37,154 bases of DNA. Origin: Rhodocyclaceae bacterium. Its GTDB lineage: Bacteria; Pseudomonadota; Gammaproteobacteria; Burkholderiales; Rhodocyclaceae. Location: positions 1 through 37,154 of the forward strand of contig JAOAHQ010000029.1 of the NCBI GenBank assembly GCA_026415155.1, given 5' to 3'. The notes under the pieces are model-generated. The model saw only the letters and a program-made list of their open reading frames with translations. It had not been told where the DNA came from and searched no databases. The first letter of the stretch is position 1. Every line of letters begins with the position of its first letter. The translations under genes and the position numbers were made by a program. This document shows positions 28,601 through 36,098 of the stretch, one piece after another.

Positions 28601-28752
28601 TGGCCGGTCTGCGCCACGAGGCGCTCGGCCTGCGACTCGATGAGGCGCGGCAGGGCCAGCCAAGCCAAGAGCAGGGCCAGCACGAGAAGGCCGGCCGCCC
28701 CCAGCGCGAGCCTTTTGGCCCAAACGAGCCGAGAAGAATCAAGGGTGGTCAT
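25639..28752 (-). CDS. DUF748 AsmA-like envelope protein
   Basis: Very large protein of 1037 residues of the DUF748 family, distantly related to AsmA and YhdP. A single N-terminal membrane helix (about 14-34) anchors it, and the rest should be periplasmic. The characteristic GRIDLALPVSGSLDDPQF stretch is at about residue 760, followed by W.A..N...K..TAPF. The last 200 residues are rich in charged and alanine-leucine helices and contain an L.L.G.WSEADR...QDRELRRALVERL segment that resembles the OmpA-like part seen at the end of other DUF748 proteins. Its role is probably envelope lipid or outer-membrane maintenance, by analogy only. First gene of the DUF748-redoxin-duplicated-protein-Uma2 group and divergent from rsmE by 44 bases. 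Confidence 0.88.
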   Translation of the reverse strand: MTTLDSSRLVWAKRLALGAAGLLVLALLLAWLALPRLIESQAERLVAQTGHRLTIGRPQIDPFALSMRIAGLKFSTARGEALFSFDELFIDLSAASLVKGRAVFDEVRLVAPSARLVALPEGATNWTPFFAALQAKDEPVPSEKKTGLPRLEIHRFELTGGTLDFADRRREPVFETRIAPFELALEAVSTLPDERGRMRLEAKTSLGAALVLAGEVSVNPLELSGDFSLAGLPLAALAPYLTALPAPPQGTLALSARYRAGVGEAGLHAALEGLEAKLEHLHLPLKAGGSAALEVAEASLTEGRLLWPALEASAAALAVQGAVLALSGEVPAPRLAALRIEAPRLNLAAREASTGRIVLTEGRLALTRQADGRLDLIEAIRAALPPPSQEESPPWRYRADALELAGFEIALRDEGVAPAAALSLENLALTVEGASDDLGQALPLRWRFDVKGGGRCEAEGSLVLSPLKVDLRMKLADLSLKAAQPYLSARTTLTLADGKVSSSGQLTHDAQHGPRYRGDLALRQLRLLAGEEVLLAWKNLATDSLKLSATGLAIGELNLNGLDTRLVIDKDKNVNLKQVFKPAPVAAAAPDGLSAPPTEAFAVQIDRLNFYNGEIYFADHSLVLPFGTRIHHLRGALGNLSSRPGRGPGQLELEGEVDEYGLARAFGTVNLFAPTDFMDLAVQFKNVEMMRLTPYTATFAGRKIASGKLFLDLRYKIKDRQLLGENQVIMERLVLGEHIESPTALDLPLDLAVALLEDADGRIDLALPVSGSLDDPQFSYGGLVWQAIKNVLTKLVTAPFRALGALFGGSEPIETVAFEAGVAELAPPEREKLARLAQALAKRPALVLELSGVWSEADRLALQDRELRRALVERLGQKRLDEGDPGPLSTAQPKVQAALESLFEARFGAAELAALKEGYRRANPGKLEEGIAGKMLSRLSGLVREKKSLSADEVERLKGADFHAVLYERLRAQVALGDEKLKSLADARAQNAALALKAAGVAPERVRLAPAQAGEAVDGNIALKMTLATSRKTESTQ

Positions 28753-28796
28753 AGCGGGCCCTCAGGCCAGGATGCGCTGTGAAATAATGCAAAAAA

Positions 28797-29528
28797 ATGA
28801 TACCGCGCTTCCATTGCTCCCCGCCCCTCTCCCCGGGCGCACTCGTCACCCTGCCTGAGGGTGCTGCGCACCACGCGCTGCGCGTATTGCGCATGAAAAG
28901 CGGCGATCGCCTCGTGCTCTTCGATGGCCAAGGCGGCGAATGGCAGGCCACGCTCAAAGTCGGCGCCGGCGGGACGGCTCAGGCGTTGATCGACGCGTTC
29001 AACGACGTCGAACGCGAATCGCCGCTTGCCATCACGCTCGCGCAGGCGCTGCCGGCGGGCGACAAGATGGACTGGATCGTCGAAAAATGCGTCGAATTGG
29101 GCGTGGCGGCGATCCAGCCGCTCGCGGCCAAGCGCAGCGTAATGCGGCTATCGGCGGAGCGCATGGCGAGAAGACTCGCCCACTGGAATGCGATCGCCGC
29201 CGCCGCCTGCGAGCAGTGCGGCCGCAACCGCGTCCCGACCGTCGCCCCCGTGCTTGATTTGCCTCAATATCTTGCGCAGGCGGCGGCGCACAATGCGCTC
29301 TCGCTCATCATGGTGCCGGACGGGGCCCAGCGGCTCGAGACGTTCTCTCGGCCCAGCGGGCCCGTCATCGTGCTGGTGGGCCCCGAAGGCGGCTGGGAGG
29401 CAAGCGAAATCGAAGCTGCGCAGGCGGCGGGTTTTATGGCGCTCAAGCTTGGCCCGCGCATCTTGCGCACGGAAACGGCAGGGATGGCGGCGCTTGCCGC
29501 CTTGCAGGCCTTGTGGGGAGATTTTTAG
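28797..29528 (+). CDS. rsmE: 16S rRNA m3U1498 methyltransferase
   Basis: SPOUT-class enzyme of 243 residues that methylates N3 of U1498 in 16S rRNA. The N-terminal PUA-like part has H.LRVLRMK.GD.L.LFDG.GGEW. The knot domain has Q.L..GDKMDWIVEKCVELGV..I.PL..KRS, LVGPEGGWE.SEIEAA and the SAM-binding LG.RILRTETAGMAAL. An ATG at 28797 gives the family N-terminus (IPRF). There is no visible Shine-Dalgarno; an A-rich run and an AATAAT box lie just upstream, so the leader may be very short. pap follows after 11 bases. Confidence 0.95.
   Translation: MIPRFHCSPPLSPGALVTLPEGAAHHALRVLRMKSGDRLVLFDGQGGEWQATLKVGAGGTAQALIDAFNDVERESPLAITLAQALPAGDKMDWIVEKCVELGVAAIQPLAAKRSVMRLSAERMARRLAHWNAIAAAACEQCGRNRVPTVAPVLDLPQYLAQAAAHNALSLIMVPDGAQRLETFSRPSGPVIVLVGPEGGWEASEIEAAQAAGFMALKLGPRILRTETAGMAALAALQALWGDF
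28959..28978 (+). repeat. 20-bp dispersed repeat, copy with one mismatch
   Basis: GTCGGCGCCGGCGGGACGGC, inside rsmE, differing at one base from the exact copies at 24563 and 35791. Here it encodes the V-G-A-G-G-T-A segment, so coding constraint may explain it. Confidence 0.4.
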
Positions 29529-29539
29529 GGAGGATTGCG

Positions 29540-31066
29540 ATGTTCGAATCGGCAGAACTGGGTCACAAGATCGACAAGGAAACCTACAAACAGACCGTGC
29601 CGCTACTGCGCGCCGACTTGCTCGACGTCCAATACGAGCTCAAGGAGCAGCGTAAGTTTCCCGTCATCATCCTCGTCTCCGGCCAGGATGGCGCAGGCAA
29701 GGGCGAGACGATCAACATCCTTTACGAGTGGATGGATCCGCGCTACATCTCGACGCTTGCCTTTTCGGCGCCGACCGATGAGGAGCGCCAGCGCCCCTTC
29801 ATGTGGCGCTACTGGCGCGCGCTGCCGCCCAAAGGGCGCATCGGCATCTTCGCCGGCTCCTGGTATTCGAGCCCGATCCACGACCGCATCGAAGGCGGCA
29901 TGACGCAGGCGCAGATGGATCAGCGCATCGACCAGATCAACCGCTTCGAGCAGATGCTCGTCAATGAGGGCGCCTTGGTGCTCAAGTTCTGGTTCCATCT
30001 CACCAAGGAAGGGCAGAAGCGGCGCCTGAAGGCGCTCGAAAAAGACCCGCGCACCGCCTGGCGGGTGACGAAATGGAACTGGGAGCGCTTAAAGACCTAC
30101 GACCAGCTGCAGGAAGTCGCCGGCCACGTGCTGCGCATGACGAACACGCCCTGGGCGCCCTGGATCATCGTCGAGGGCGAGGACGATCGCTACCGCTCTC
30201 TCACCACCGGCAAGATCATCCTCGAGGCGATCAGAAAGCGGCTTTCTGACCAGGACAAGCAGGCGACGCCGGTGGCGCCGCCGATCCAGCCCAACATCGA
30301 CGGCCGCGACGTCATCTCCGAGCTCGACCTCACGAAGAAGCTCACCAAGAAGGAATACGAAGAGCAGCTTGCGAAATGGCAGGGCCGGCTTGCCGAACTC
30401 ATCCGCGATCCGCGCTTCAAACAGCATTCCGTGATCTGCGTCTTCGAAGGCGCGGATGCCGCCGGCAAGGGCGGCGCGATCCGCCGTGTGGCCGCCGCGA
30501 TGGATGCGCGCGACTACCAGATCGTGCCGATCGCCGCGCCGACCGAAGAAGAGCGCGCCCAGCCCTATCTGTGGCGCTTTTGGCGCCACATTCCGCGCGT
30601 CGGCCGGGTGACGATCTTCGACCGCTCCTGGTATGGCCGCGTGCTCGTCGAGCGCGTCGAGGGCTTTTGCGCCGAAGCCGACTGGCTGCGCGCCTATAGC
30701 GAGATCAACGACTTCGAGCACGAGCTCGCCGAAGCCGGCGCGATCGTCGTCAAATTCTGGCTGCAGATTTCCAAGGACGAGCAGTTGAAGCGCTTCAAGG
30801 AGCGCGAGAACACCGAATACAAGCGCTTCAAGATCACCGAGGAAGACTGGCGCAACAGAGAGAAATGGGATGCCTATCATCAAGCCGTGTGCGACATGGT
30901 CGATCGCACCAGCACCGGCACGGCGCCTTGGACGCTTATCGAGGCGAACGACAAGGCCTATGCGCGCGTCAAGGTGCTGCGCACTCTCTGCGAGCGCATC
31001 GAGGCGGCGCTCGAAGAAACGCCGCGGCCGAAGGAAAAGAAGGCGAAGAAGGGCAAGAAAGATTAA
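29540..31066 (+). CDS. pap: Polyphosphate:AMP phosphotransferase, two fused PPK2 domains
   Basis: Class II PPK2 protein of 508 residues with two tandem kinase-like domains, the arrangement of polyphosphate:AMP phosphotransferase, which makes ADP from AMP and polyphosphate. The C-terminal domain has a full set of motifs: Walker A GADAAGKGG (304-312) and the FDRSWYGR motif (360-367). The N-terminal domain keeps a Walker A-like GQDGAGKGE (48-56), but the second motif reads FAGSWYSS (104-111), without the Asp and Arg. So the C-terminal half is probably the catalytic one, as described for related enzymes. ATG 29540 is chosen over an upstream start at 29513 because GGGAGG lies before it and the upstream codons are inside rsmE. 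The C-terminal tail is lysine-rich. Confidence 0.93.
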   Translation: MFESAELGHKIDKETYKQTVPLLRADLLDVQYELKEQRKFPVIILVSGQDGAGKGETINILYEWMDPRYISTLAFSAPTDEERQRPFMWRYWRALPPKGRIGIFAGSWYSSPIHDRIEGGMTQAQMDQRIDQINRFEQMLVNEGALVLKFWFHLTKEGQKRRLKALEKDPRTAWRVTKWNWERLKTYDQLQEVAGHVLRMTNTPWAPWIIVEGEDDRYRSLTTGKIILEAIRKRLSDQDKQATPVAPPIQPNIDGRDVISELDLTKKLTKKEYEEQLAKWQGRLAELIRDPRFKQHSVICVFEGADAAGKGGAIRRVAAAMDARDYQIVPIAAPTEEERAQPYLWRFWRHIPRVGRVTIFDRSWYGRVLVERVEGFCAEADWLRAYSEINDFEHELAEAGAIVVKFWLQISKDEQLKRFKERENTEYKRFKITEEDWRNREKWDAYHQAVCDMVDRTSTGTAPWTLIEANDKAYARVKVLRTLCERIEAALEETPRPKEKKAKKGKKD

Positions 31067-31070
31067 CGGC

Positions 31071-32417
31071 ATGGGACAAGCCAGCTCGACGCCCCTCACG
31101 GATGCGCGGCTCGTCGCCTGGGTGCGCCAGGCCGCCCCTTACATCCATGCCTTTCGCGGCCGCGCCTTCGTCATCGCCTTCGGCGGCGAGGTGCTCACCG
31201 AAGGCGTGGCGCAGGCGCTCATCCACGACATCGCGCTCTTGGACAGCATGGGCATCCAGCTCGTCCTCGTGCATGGCGCGCGGCCGCAGATCGATGCCGA
31301 GATGGCAAGCCGCGGTCTTGCGCCGCGCTTTCACAATGGCCTGCGCGTCACCGACGCGGCCACGCTCGAATGCGTCAAGCGCGCGATGGGCGTCACCCGG
31401 ATCGAGATCGAGGCGCTGCTCTCGCAAGGCTTGCCGAACACGCCGCTTGCCGGCGCCTTCTTGCGCGTCACGGGCGGCAATTTCATCTCAGCGAAACCCG
31501 TCGGCGTCGTCGATGGCGTCGATTTTCAATTCACCGGTGCGGTACGCAAGGTCGAAGCCGACGAGATTCGCGCCGATCTCGCGCAGGAAAACGTCGTGCT
31601 GATCACGCCGATCGCCGCCTCGCCCTCGGGCGAGCTCTTCAACCTCGCCTGGGAGGAAGTCGCCGAGGCCGTCGCCACGGCGATCAAGGCCGACAAGCTG
31701 ATCTTCCTCTGCGATTCTGCCGGTCTCAAGGACGCCCAAGGGCAGCTGATCGAAGCCTTGACCGTCGAGGAGGCCGAGCAGCTCCTGGCGAAGCAGGTAG
31801 CGCAATCCCCCGAGGTGGCGCGCGTGCTGCCCGGCGCGATCCGCGCCTGCTGCAATGGCGTCGGCCGCGTGCATTTCCTCGACCGTTCGCTCGATGGCGC
31901 GATGCTCATGGAGCTCTTCACGCGCGAAGGCATCGGCACCGTGATGACGCGCGCGCCTTTGGCGCGCCTGAGGGAAGCCACCCCTGAGGACGTCGGCGCC
32001 GTGCTCCAATTGATCGCGCCGCTCGAGGCCGATGGCACGCTCGTCAAGCGCGGCCGCGAACGCATCGAGATGGAGATCGGCCACTTCTCGCTGCTCGACC
32101 ACGATGGCGTGGTCGTCGGCTGCGCCGCACTCTATCCCCTGCCGCGCCAGCGCGGCGAGCCGGCCACCGCCGAGCTCGCGTGCCTCGCCGTGCTGCCCGA
32201 ATACCGGCGCGAAGGCTTCGGCGACCAATTGCGCCGTCACATCGAGGCGCGCGCCAAGGCCTTGAAGATCAAGCGCCTCGTCGTGCTGACGACGCGCGCG
32301 GCGCACTGGTTTGTCGAGCGCGGCTACGTCGAGGCCGGCATCGACGCGCTGCCGCAATCGAGGCGCGAGCTCTACAACTGGCAGCGCCGCTCGAAGGTGC
32401 TCGTGAAGAACCTGTAG
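31071..32417 (+). CDS. argA: Amino-acid N-acetyltransferase (N-acetylglutamate synthase)
   Basis: First enzyme of arginine synthesis, acetylating glutamate from acetyl-CoA. The 448-residue protein has an amino-acid-kinase-like N-terminal domain (LVLVHGARPQID at about residue 65, then a GGNF..A.P.G.VDGVDF segment), which usually binds arginine for feedback inhibition. A GNAT domain forms the C-terminal third (ELACLAVLPEYRREGFGDQL for acetyl-CoA binding, then a RAAHWFVERGYVEAG segment). The ATG at 31071 is four bases after the pap stop; the long in-frame extension upstream lies inside pap and is rejected. It coexists with argJ at 6751, a redundancy seen in other betaproteobacteria. Confidence 0.96.
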   Translation: MGQASSTPLTDARLVAWVRQAAPYIHAFRGRAFVIAFGGEVLTEGVAQALIHDIALLDSMGIQLVLVHGARPQIDAEMASRGLAPRFHNGLRVTDAATLECVKRAMGVTRIEIEALLSQGLPNTPLAGAFLRVTGGNFISAKPVGVVDGVDFQFTGAVRKVEADEIRADLAQENVVLITPIAASPSGELFNLAWEEVAEAVATAIKADKLIFLCDSAGLKDAQGQLIEALTVEEAEQLLAKQVAQSPEVARVLPGAIRACCNGVGRVHFLDRSLDGAMLMELFTREGIGTVMTRAPLARLREATPEDVGAVLQLIAPLEADGTLVKRGRERIEMEIGHFSLLDHDGVVVGCAALYPLPRQRGEPATAELACLAVLPEYRREGFGDQLRRHIEARAKALKIKRLVVLTTRAAHWFVERGYVEAGIDALPQSRRELYNWQRRSKVLVKNL

Positions 32418-32435
32418 AATCGGCTGACCCAAGCC

Positions 32436-32457
32436 GACAGAGGACAGACAGAGGACA
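32436..32457 (+). promoter_or_regulatory. Tandemly duplicated ribosome-binding region before yggX
   Basis: The 11-base unit GACAGAGGACA occurs twice back to back (32436-32446 and 32447-32457). Each copy carries a GAGGA Shine-Dalgarno core. The second core is seven bases from the yggX ATG, a good spacing; the first is too far away to act alone. A possible -10 box TAGAAT is at 32415-32420. Confidence 0.6.
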
Positions 32458-32462
32458 CTGCG

Positions 32463-32735
32463 ATGGCAAGAATGGTCAATTGCATCAAGCTCGGCCGCGA
32501 GGCCGAAGGGCTCGACTACCCGCCGCTGCCTGGCGAATTAGGCAAGCGCATCTTCGAGAACGTCTCGAAGGAAGCCTGGCAGCAGTGGGTACGGCTGCAG
32601 ACGATGATCATCAACGAAAACCGCTTGAACCTCGCCGATCCCTCGCACCGCAAGTATCTCGCCGAGCAGGTAGAGAAGCATTTCTTCGGTGCGGGCGCCG
32701 ACCGCGTGCAGGGCTACGTGCCGCCCAGGAGCTGA
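32463..32735 (+). CDS. yggX: Probable Fe(2+)-trafficking protein YggX
   Basis: Small conserved protein of 90 residues involved in protecting iron-sulfur clusters from oxidative damage and in iron trafficking. It has the family N-terminus [26 protein letters not shown] with the conserved Cys7, then W..W...QTMIINE.RLNL.DP..RKYL..Q...FFFG-like sequence and the VQGYVPP end. Intact and of normal length. It follows argA after 45 bases, with the duplicated ribosome-site region between, and converges on phoU. Regulation by SoxRS, known in E. coli, is not visible here. Confidence 0.97.
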   Translation: MARMVNCIKLGREAEGLDYPPLPGELGKRIFENVSKEAWQQWVRLQTMIINENRLNLADPSHRKYLAEQVEKHFFGAGADRVQGYVPPRS

Positions 32736-32748
32736 GGTTCGCCCAGAA

Positions 32749-32778
32749 GCAATGGCCGCCATGAAAGGCGGCCATTGC
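32749..32778. terminator. Hairpin between convergent yggX and phoU
   Basis: Perfect 12-bp stem (GCAATGGCCGCC / GGCGGCCATTGC) with a six-base loop, 13 bases after the yggX stop and 26 bases past the end of phoU. Neither side has a T-run, so it may act weakly as a terminator for both strands or as a message end stabiliser. Confidence 0.5.
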
Positions 32779-32804
32779 GCGCAGTGAGCTAGCAAAACGC
32801 CGCG

Positions 32805-33509
32805 TCAGTCGGGCTTGCCGATCTCGCGCTCGAGCCCTTCGAGGCCAAGATGGCGCACGTCGCGCCCCTTCTCCATATAGACGACGTATTCGGAGATGTT
32901 TTTGGCATGATCACCAATGCGCTCGATCGACTTGGCGATGAAGAGGAGCTCGAGCGAGCGCGAAATGGTGCGCGGATCCTCGATCATGAAGGTGATGAGC
33001 TGGCGCATCGTCGCCTTGAATTCGGCATCGACTTCCTTGTCGCGCCGCGCCACCTCGGTGGCCACCGAGCAATCCGCGCGCGCGAAGGCATCGAGCGCCT
33101 GGCGCAGCATGCCCACGACGATGTCGGCGGCATGGCGTAATTCGAGCTTCGGCGCATAGGTGACGTCGCTCGAATGCATCGCGCGCGCCTGCTTGGCGAT
33201 TTTCTTGGCTTCGTCGCCGATGCGCTCGAGATCGGTGATCGTCTTGATGACAGTCATGATCATGCGCAGATCCACGGCCGCCGGCTGGCGCTTGGCAATG
33301 ATGTGGGTGCACGCCTCGTCGAGTTCGACTTCGAGGCGATTGACGTCGTGATCGGTATTGATGACCTGCTCGCAGAGGATCAGATCGCCTTCGGCGAGCG
33401 CCTCCATCGCCTTGACGATCTGGCGTTCGACCAGGCCGCCTAGCTGCAGTACCTTGCCACGAATCATCTCCAGCTCGGTATCGAACTGCTTGAAGGTATG
33501 CTCGGTCAT
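32805..33509 (-). CDS. phoU: Phosphate transport system regulatory protein PhoU
   Basis: Regulator of 234 residues that links the Pst phosphate transporter to the PhoR-PhoB system and controls phosphate and polyphosphate balance. It is all helical with two PhoU repeats. The metal-site motifs are ERIGDEAKKIA in the first half and ERIGDHAKNIS in the second. The ATG at 33509 has GGAG nearby and fits the MTEH(T)..Q(F)D.EL family start; longer upstream frames are rejected. No pst or phoBR genes adjoin it; it follows rpiA by 67 bases. The nearby pap gene shares the polyphosphate theme but is transcribed separately. Confidence 0.95.
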   Translation of the reverse strand: MTEHTFKQFDTELEMIRGKVLQLGGLVERQIVKAMEALAEGDLILCEQVINTDHDVNRLEVELDEACTHIIAKRQPAAVDLRMIMTVIKTITDLERIGDEAKKIAKQARAMHSSDVTYAPKLELRHAADIVVGMLRQALDAFARADCSVATEVARRDKEVDAEFKATMRQLITFMIEDPRTISRSLELLFIAKSIERIGDHAKNISEYVVYMEKGRDVRHLGLEGLEREIGKPD

Positions 33510-33576
33510 GCGGCGATTCTCCTGAAGGGGGTGTTGAAGCGGTCGGAGTCTAGACGGCAGAGATGACGAAATTGTT

Positions 33577-34248
33577 TCAGCGCGCCAACTGCTTGACGCC
33601 TGAAGGCGTCGCAAGCAGCAGCAGATCGGCGCCGCGCCGCGCAAACAGGCCATTGGTGACGACGCCGGCGATCTGATTGAGCGTGGTCTCAAGCCCAACC
33701 GGGTCGGTGATCATGAGGCCATGCACATCGAGGATGACATTGCCGTTGTCGGTGACGAAGCCTTCGCGCAGACGCGGCTCGCCGCCGAGCTTCACGATCT
33801 CGCGCGCCACATAGGCGCGCGCCATCGGGATCACCTCGATGGGCAGTGGAAACTTGCCGAGCTGGGCGACGAGCTTCGATTCATCGCAGACGCAGATGAA
33901 CTTCGCGGCCACGGCGGCAACGATCTTCTCGCGCGTGAGCGCCCCGCCGCCGCCCTTGATCATCTCGAGCCGGGCGGTGATCTCATCGGCGCCATCGACA
34001 TAGACCGGCATGGCGGTCACGTCGTTGAGATCCAGCACCCGGATGCCGTGCCCCTCGAGACGCTGCTTCGTGGCTTCCGAGCTCGCGACGGTGGCGGCGA
34101 TGTGATGTTTGATTCTCGCCAGCGCGTCGATGAAGCAATTGGCCGTCGAACCCGTGCCCACGCCGATGATGCTGCCGGCCGGCACCTCTTTGACAATGTA
34201 ATCCGCCGCCGCCTGGGCGACGGCCCGTTTGAGTTCGTCCTGGGTCAT
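33577..34248 (-). CDS. rpiA: Ribose-5-phosphate isomerase A
   Basis: Interconverts ribose 5-phosphate and ribulose 5-phosphate, used by the Calvin and pentose phosphate cycles. The 223-residue protein has the [16 protein letters not shown] loop, VDGADEI with the catalytic acidic residues, the [12 protein letters not shown] motif with catalytic Lys, and [11 protein letters not shown] near the end. The start at 34248 follows GGAGGAGAG; the longer frame upstream overlaps lpd and is a shadow. A possible -10 box (TATACT on the minus strand, 34294-34299) lies about 45 bases before the start. Confidence 0.97.
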   Translation of the reverse strand: MTQDELKRAVAQAAADYIVKEVPAGSIIGVGTGSTANCFIDALARIKHHIAATVASSEATKQRLEGHGIRVLDLNDVTAMPVYVDGADEITARLEMIKGGGGALTREKIVAAVAAKFICVCDESKLVAQLGKFPLPIEVIPMARAYVAREIVKLGGEPRLREGFVTDNGNVILDVHGLMITDPVGLETTLNQIAGVVTNGLFARRGADLLLLATPSGVKQLAR

Positions 34249-34293
34249 GCACTCTCCTCCGCTTGGCACCGCTTGGAACGCGGCTTTCGAGGC

Positions 34294-34299
34294 AGTATA
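34294..34299 (-). promoter_or_regulatory. Possible -10 box for rpiA
   Basis: On the minus strand TATACT matches the -10 consensus at five of six positions, 46 bases before the rpiA ATG. No matching -35 is found. A short inverted repeat (CCAAGC / GCTTGG, 34308-34322) lies just after the lpd stop and could weakly end the lpd message. Confidence 0.3.
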
Positions 34300-34328
34300 G
34301 CGCGCCTCCAAGCCAGGCTTGGGTTCGC

Positions 34329-36098
34329 TCAGCGCTTGCGCGGCGGCAGATCGGTGCAACTGCCGTGCGCCACTTCCGCCGCAAGGCCAATCGTCTCGCC
34401 CAAGGTTGGATGCGGGTGGATCGTCTTGCCGATGTCGATGGCATCGGCACCCATCTCGATCGCAAGGCAAATCTCGCCGATCATGTCGCCGGCCGAGGGG
34501 CCGACGATCGTGCCGCCGACGAGCCGATGCGTTTCGGCATCGAAGACGAGCTTGGTGAAACCCTCCTCGGCGCCCATGGCGATCGCCCGGCCCGAGGCCG
34601 CCCAAGGGAATTTGGCGACTTCGATCTGGCGGCCCTGCTTCTTCGCCTCGTCCTCGGTAAGCCCCACCCAAGCGACTTCCGGATGCGTATAGGCGACGCT
34701 CGGAATCACGCTCGCATCGAAATGCACCGGCTGCCCCGCCGCCGCCTCGGCGGCGACGTGCGCCTCATGCACGGCCTTGTGGGCGAGCATCGGCGGCCCG
34801 ACGATGTCGCCGATCGCATAGATGTGCGGCACGTTGGTGCGCATTTGACGATCGACCGGGATGAAGCCACGCTCATCGACCTGCACGCCCGCCCTGTCGG
34901 CGCCGATCTTCTTGCCATTGGGCGTGCGGCCCGCCGCTTGCAGGATGAGGTCATAGCGTTGCGGCTCCTTGGGCGCCATCTCGCCCTCGAAGCTGACCCA
35001 GAGGCCATCCTCCTTCGCTTCGACCGCCGCCGTCTTCGTCTTCAGCATGATCCTGTCAAAGCGATGGGCATTGTGCTTCTCCCAAACCCTCACCGCGTCG
35101 CGATCCGGCCCCTGCATGAGGCCTTCGAGCATTTCGACGACATCGACGCGGGCACCCAAGGTCGAGTAGACGGTGGCCATCTCGAGGCCGATGATGCCGC
35201 CGCCGATGACGAGCATCCGGCCCGGCACGAAGGGAAGCGCCAAGGTGCCGGTCGAGTCGACAATGCGGGGGTCACGCGGCAGGAAGGGCAGATGCACGGC
35301 GGCGGAACCAGCGGCGATGATGCACTTTTGAAAGCGGATGACTTTCTTGCCGCCGCTTTTGTCTTGCCCGGGCCCCATCGTCTCCTCGACTTCGAGGTGA
35401 TGCGCATCGAGAAAATGGCCATAGCCGCGCACGACTTCGACCTTTCTCGCCTTCGCCATGCCGGCAAGCCCTTGCGTGAGCCGGCCGACGACTTTCGCTT
35501 TGTGGGCACGCAGCGCATCGAGATCGATGCGTGGCCCGACGAAGCTCACGCCCGCGGCGGCGAGATGCTGCGCCGCTTCGATCGCCGCCGCGACGTGCAG
35601 GAGCGCCTTGGAAGGAATGCAGCCGACGTTGAGGCAAACGCCCCCCAAGGTCGGATAACGCTCGACGAGCACGGTCTGCATGCCGAGATCGGCGCTCCTG
35701 AAGGCGGCCGAATAGCCGCCCGGGCCGGCGCCGAGCACGAGCATCTCGCACTCGATTGCGGCCGGGCCGCTGGGGCATGAGGCCGCCAAGGTCGGCGCTG
35801 GCGGGACGGCAGGGGCGGGCGCGGGCTGAGGTATCGTGCCTGGCTGCGCCGCCTCGCCCGCCGCAGTTTCGAGCAGCAGCACGAGGCTGCCTTCGGACAC
35901 CTTGTCACCGACCTTGAGCTTGACTTCCTTCACCGTGCCCGCTGCCGGCGAGGGCACGTCCATCGTCGCCTTGTCCGATTCGAGCGTGATGAGGGCATCC
36001 TCGGCCTTGACAATGTCGCCCGCCTTGACATGCACCTCGATGACCGGCACGTCCTTGAAATCACCGATGTCGGGCACCCTGACTTCGAGGAGGCTCAT
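34329..36098 (-). CDS. lpdA: Dihydrolipoyl dehydrogenase with N-terminal lipoyl domain
   Basis: E3 component of the pyruvate dehydrogenase complex, 589 residues, longer than ordinary E3 because it carries its own lipoyl domain. Lys43 in the [13 protein letters not shown] segment is the lipoylation site, followed by an alanine-proline linker of about 40 residues. The flavoprotein part then has the FAD-binding [11 protein letters not shown], the redox pair in [13 protein letters not shown], the NAD-binding [10 protein letters not shown], and the dimer-interface HPHPTLGE His-Glu pair. This form is typical of neisserial and betaproteobacterial complexes. The ATG overlaps the end of aceF as ATGA. 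An exact copy of the 20-bp repeat lies in the linker coding region. Confidence 0.96.
   Translation of the reverse strand: MSLLEVRVPDIGDFKDVPVIEVHVKAGDIVKAEDALITLESDKATMDVPSPAAGTVKEVKLKVGDKVSEGSLVLLLETAAGEAAQPGTIPQPAPAPAVPPAPTLAASCPSGPAAIECEMLVLGAGPGGYSAAFRSADLGMQTVLVERYPTLGGVCLNVGCIPSKALLHVAAAIEAAQHLAAAGVSFVGPRIDLDALRAHKAKVVGRLTQGLAGMAKARKVEVVRGYGHFLDAHHLEVEETMGPGQDKSGGKKVIRFQKCIIAAGSAAVHLPFLPRDPRIVDSTGTLALPFVPGRMLVIGGGIIGLEMATVYSTLGARVDVVEMLEGLMQGPDRDAVRVWEKHNAHRFDRIMLKTKTAAVEAKEDGLWVSFEGEMAPKEPQRYDLILQAAGRTPNGKKIGADRAGVQVDERGFIPVDRQMRTNVPHIYAIGDIVGPPMLAHKAVHEAHVAAEAAAGQPVHFDASVIPSVAYTHPEVAWVGLTEDEAKKQGRQIEVAKFPWAASGRAIAMGAEEGFTKLVFDAETHRLVGGTIVGPSAGDMIGEICLAIEMGADAIDIGKTIHPHPTLGETIGLAAEVAHGSCTDLPPRKR
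35791..35810 (+). repeat. 20-bp dispersed repeat, copy 2
   Basis: GTCGGCGCTGGCGGGACGGC, identical to 24563-24582, inside the lpd region that encodes the alanine-proline linker. In such linkers codon repetition is common, so it may be fortuitous. Confidence 0.5.

Noticed and set aside
29513..29539. Longer N-terminus for pap beginning inside rsmE
   Set aside because: The start at 29540 has a good ribosome site, and the extra residues derive from the rsmE coding end.
30870..31070. Fusion-like extension of argA into pap
   Set aside because: The extension is out-of-frame pap coding sequence with Arg-rich low-complexity translation; ATG 31071 gives the normal ArgA length.
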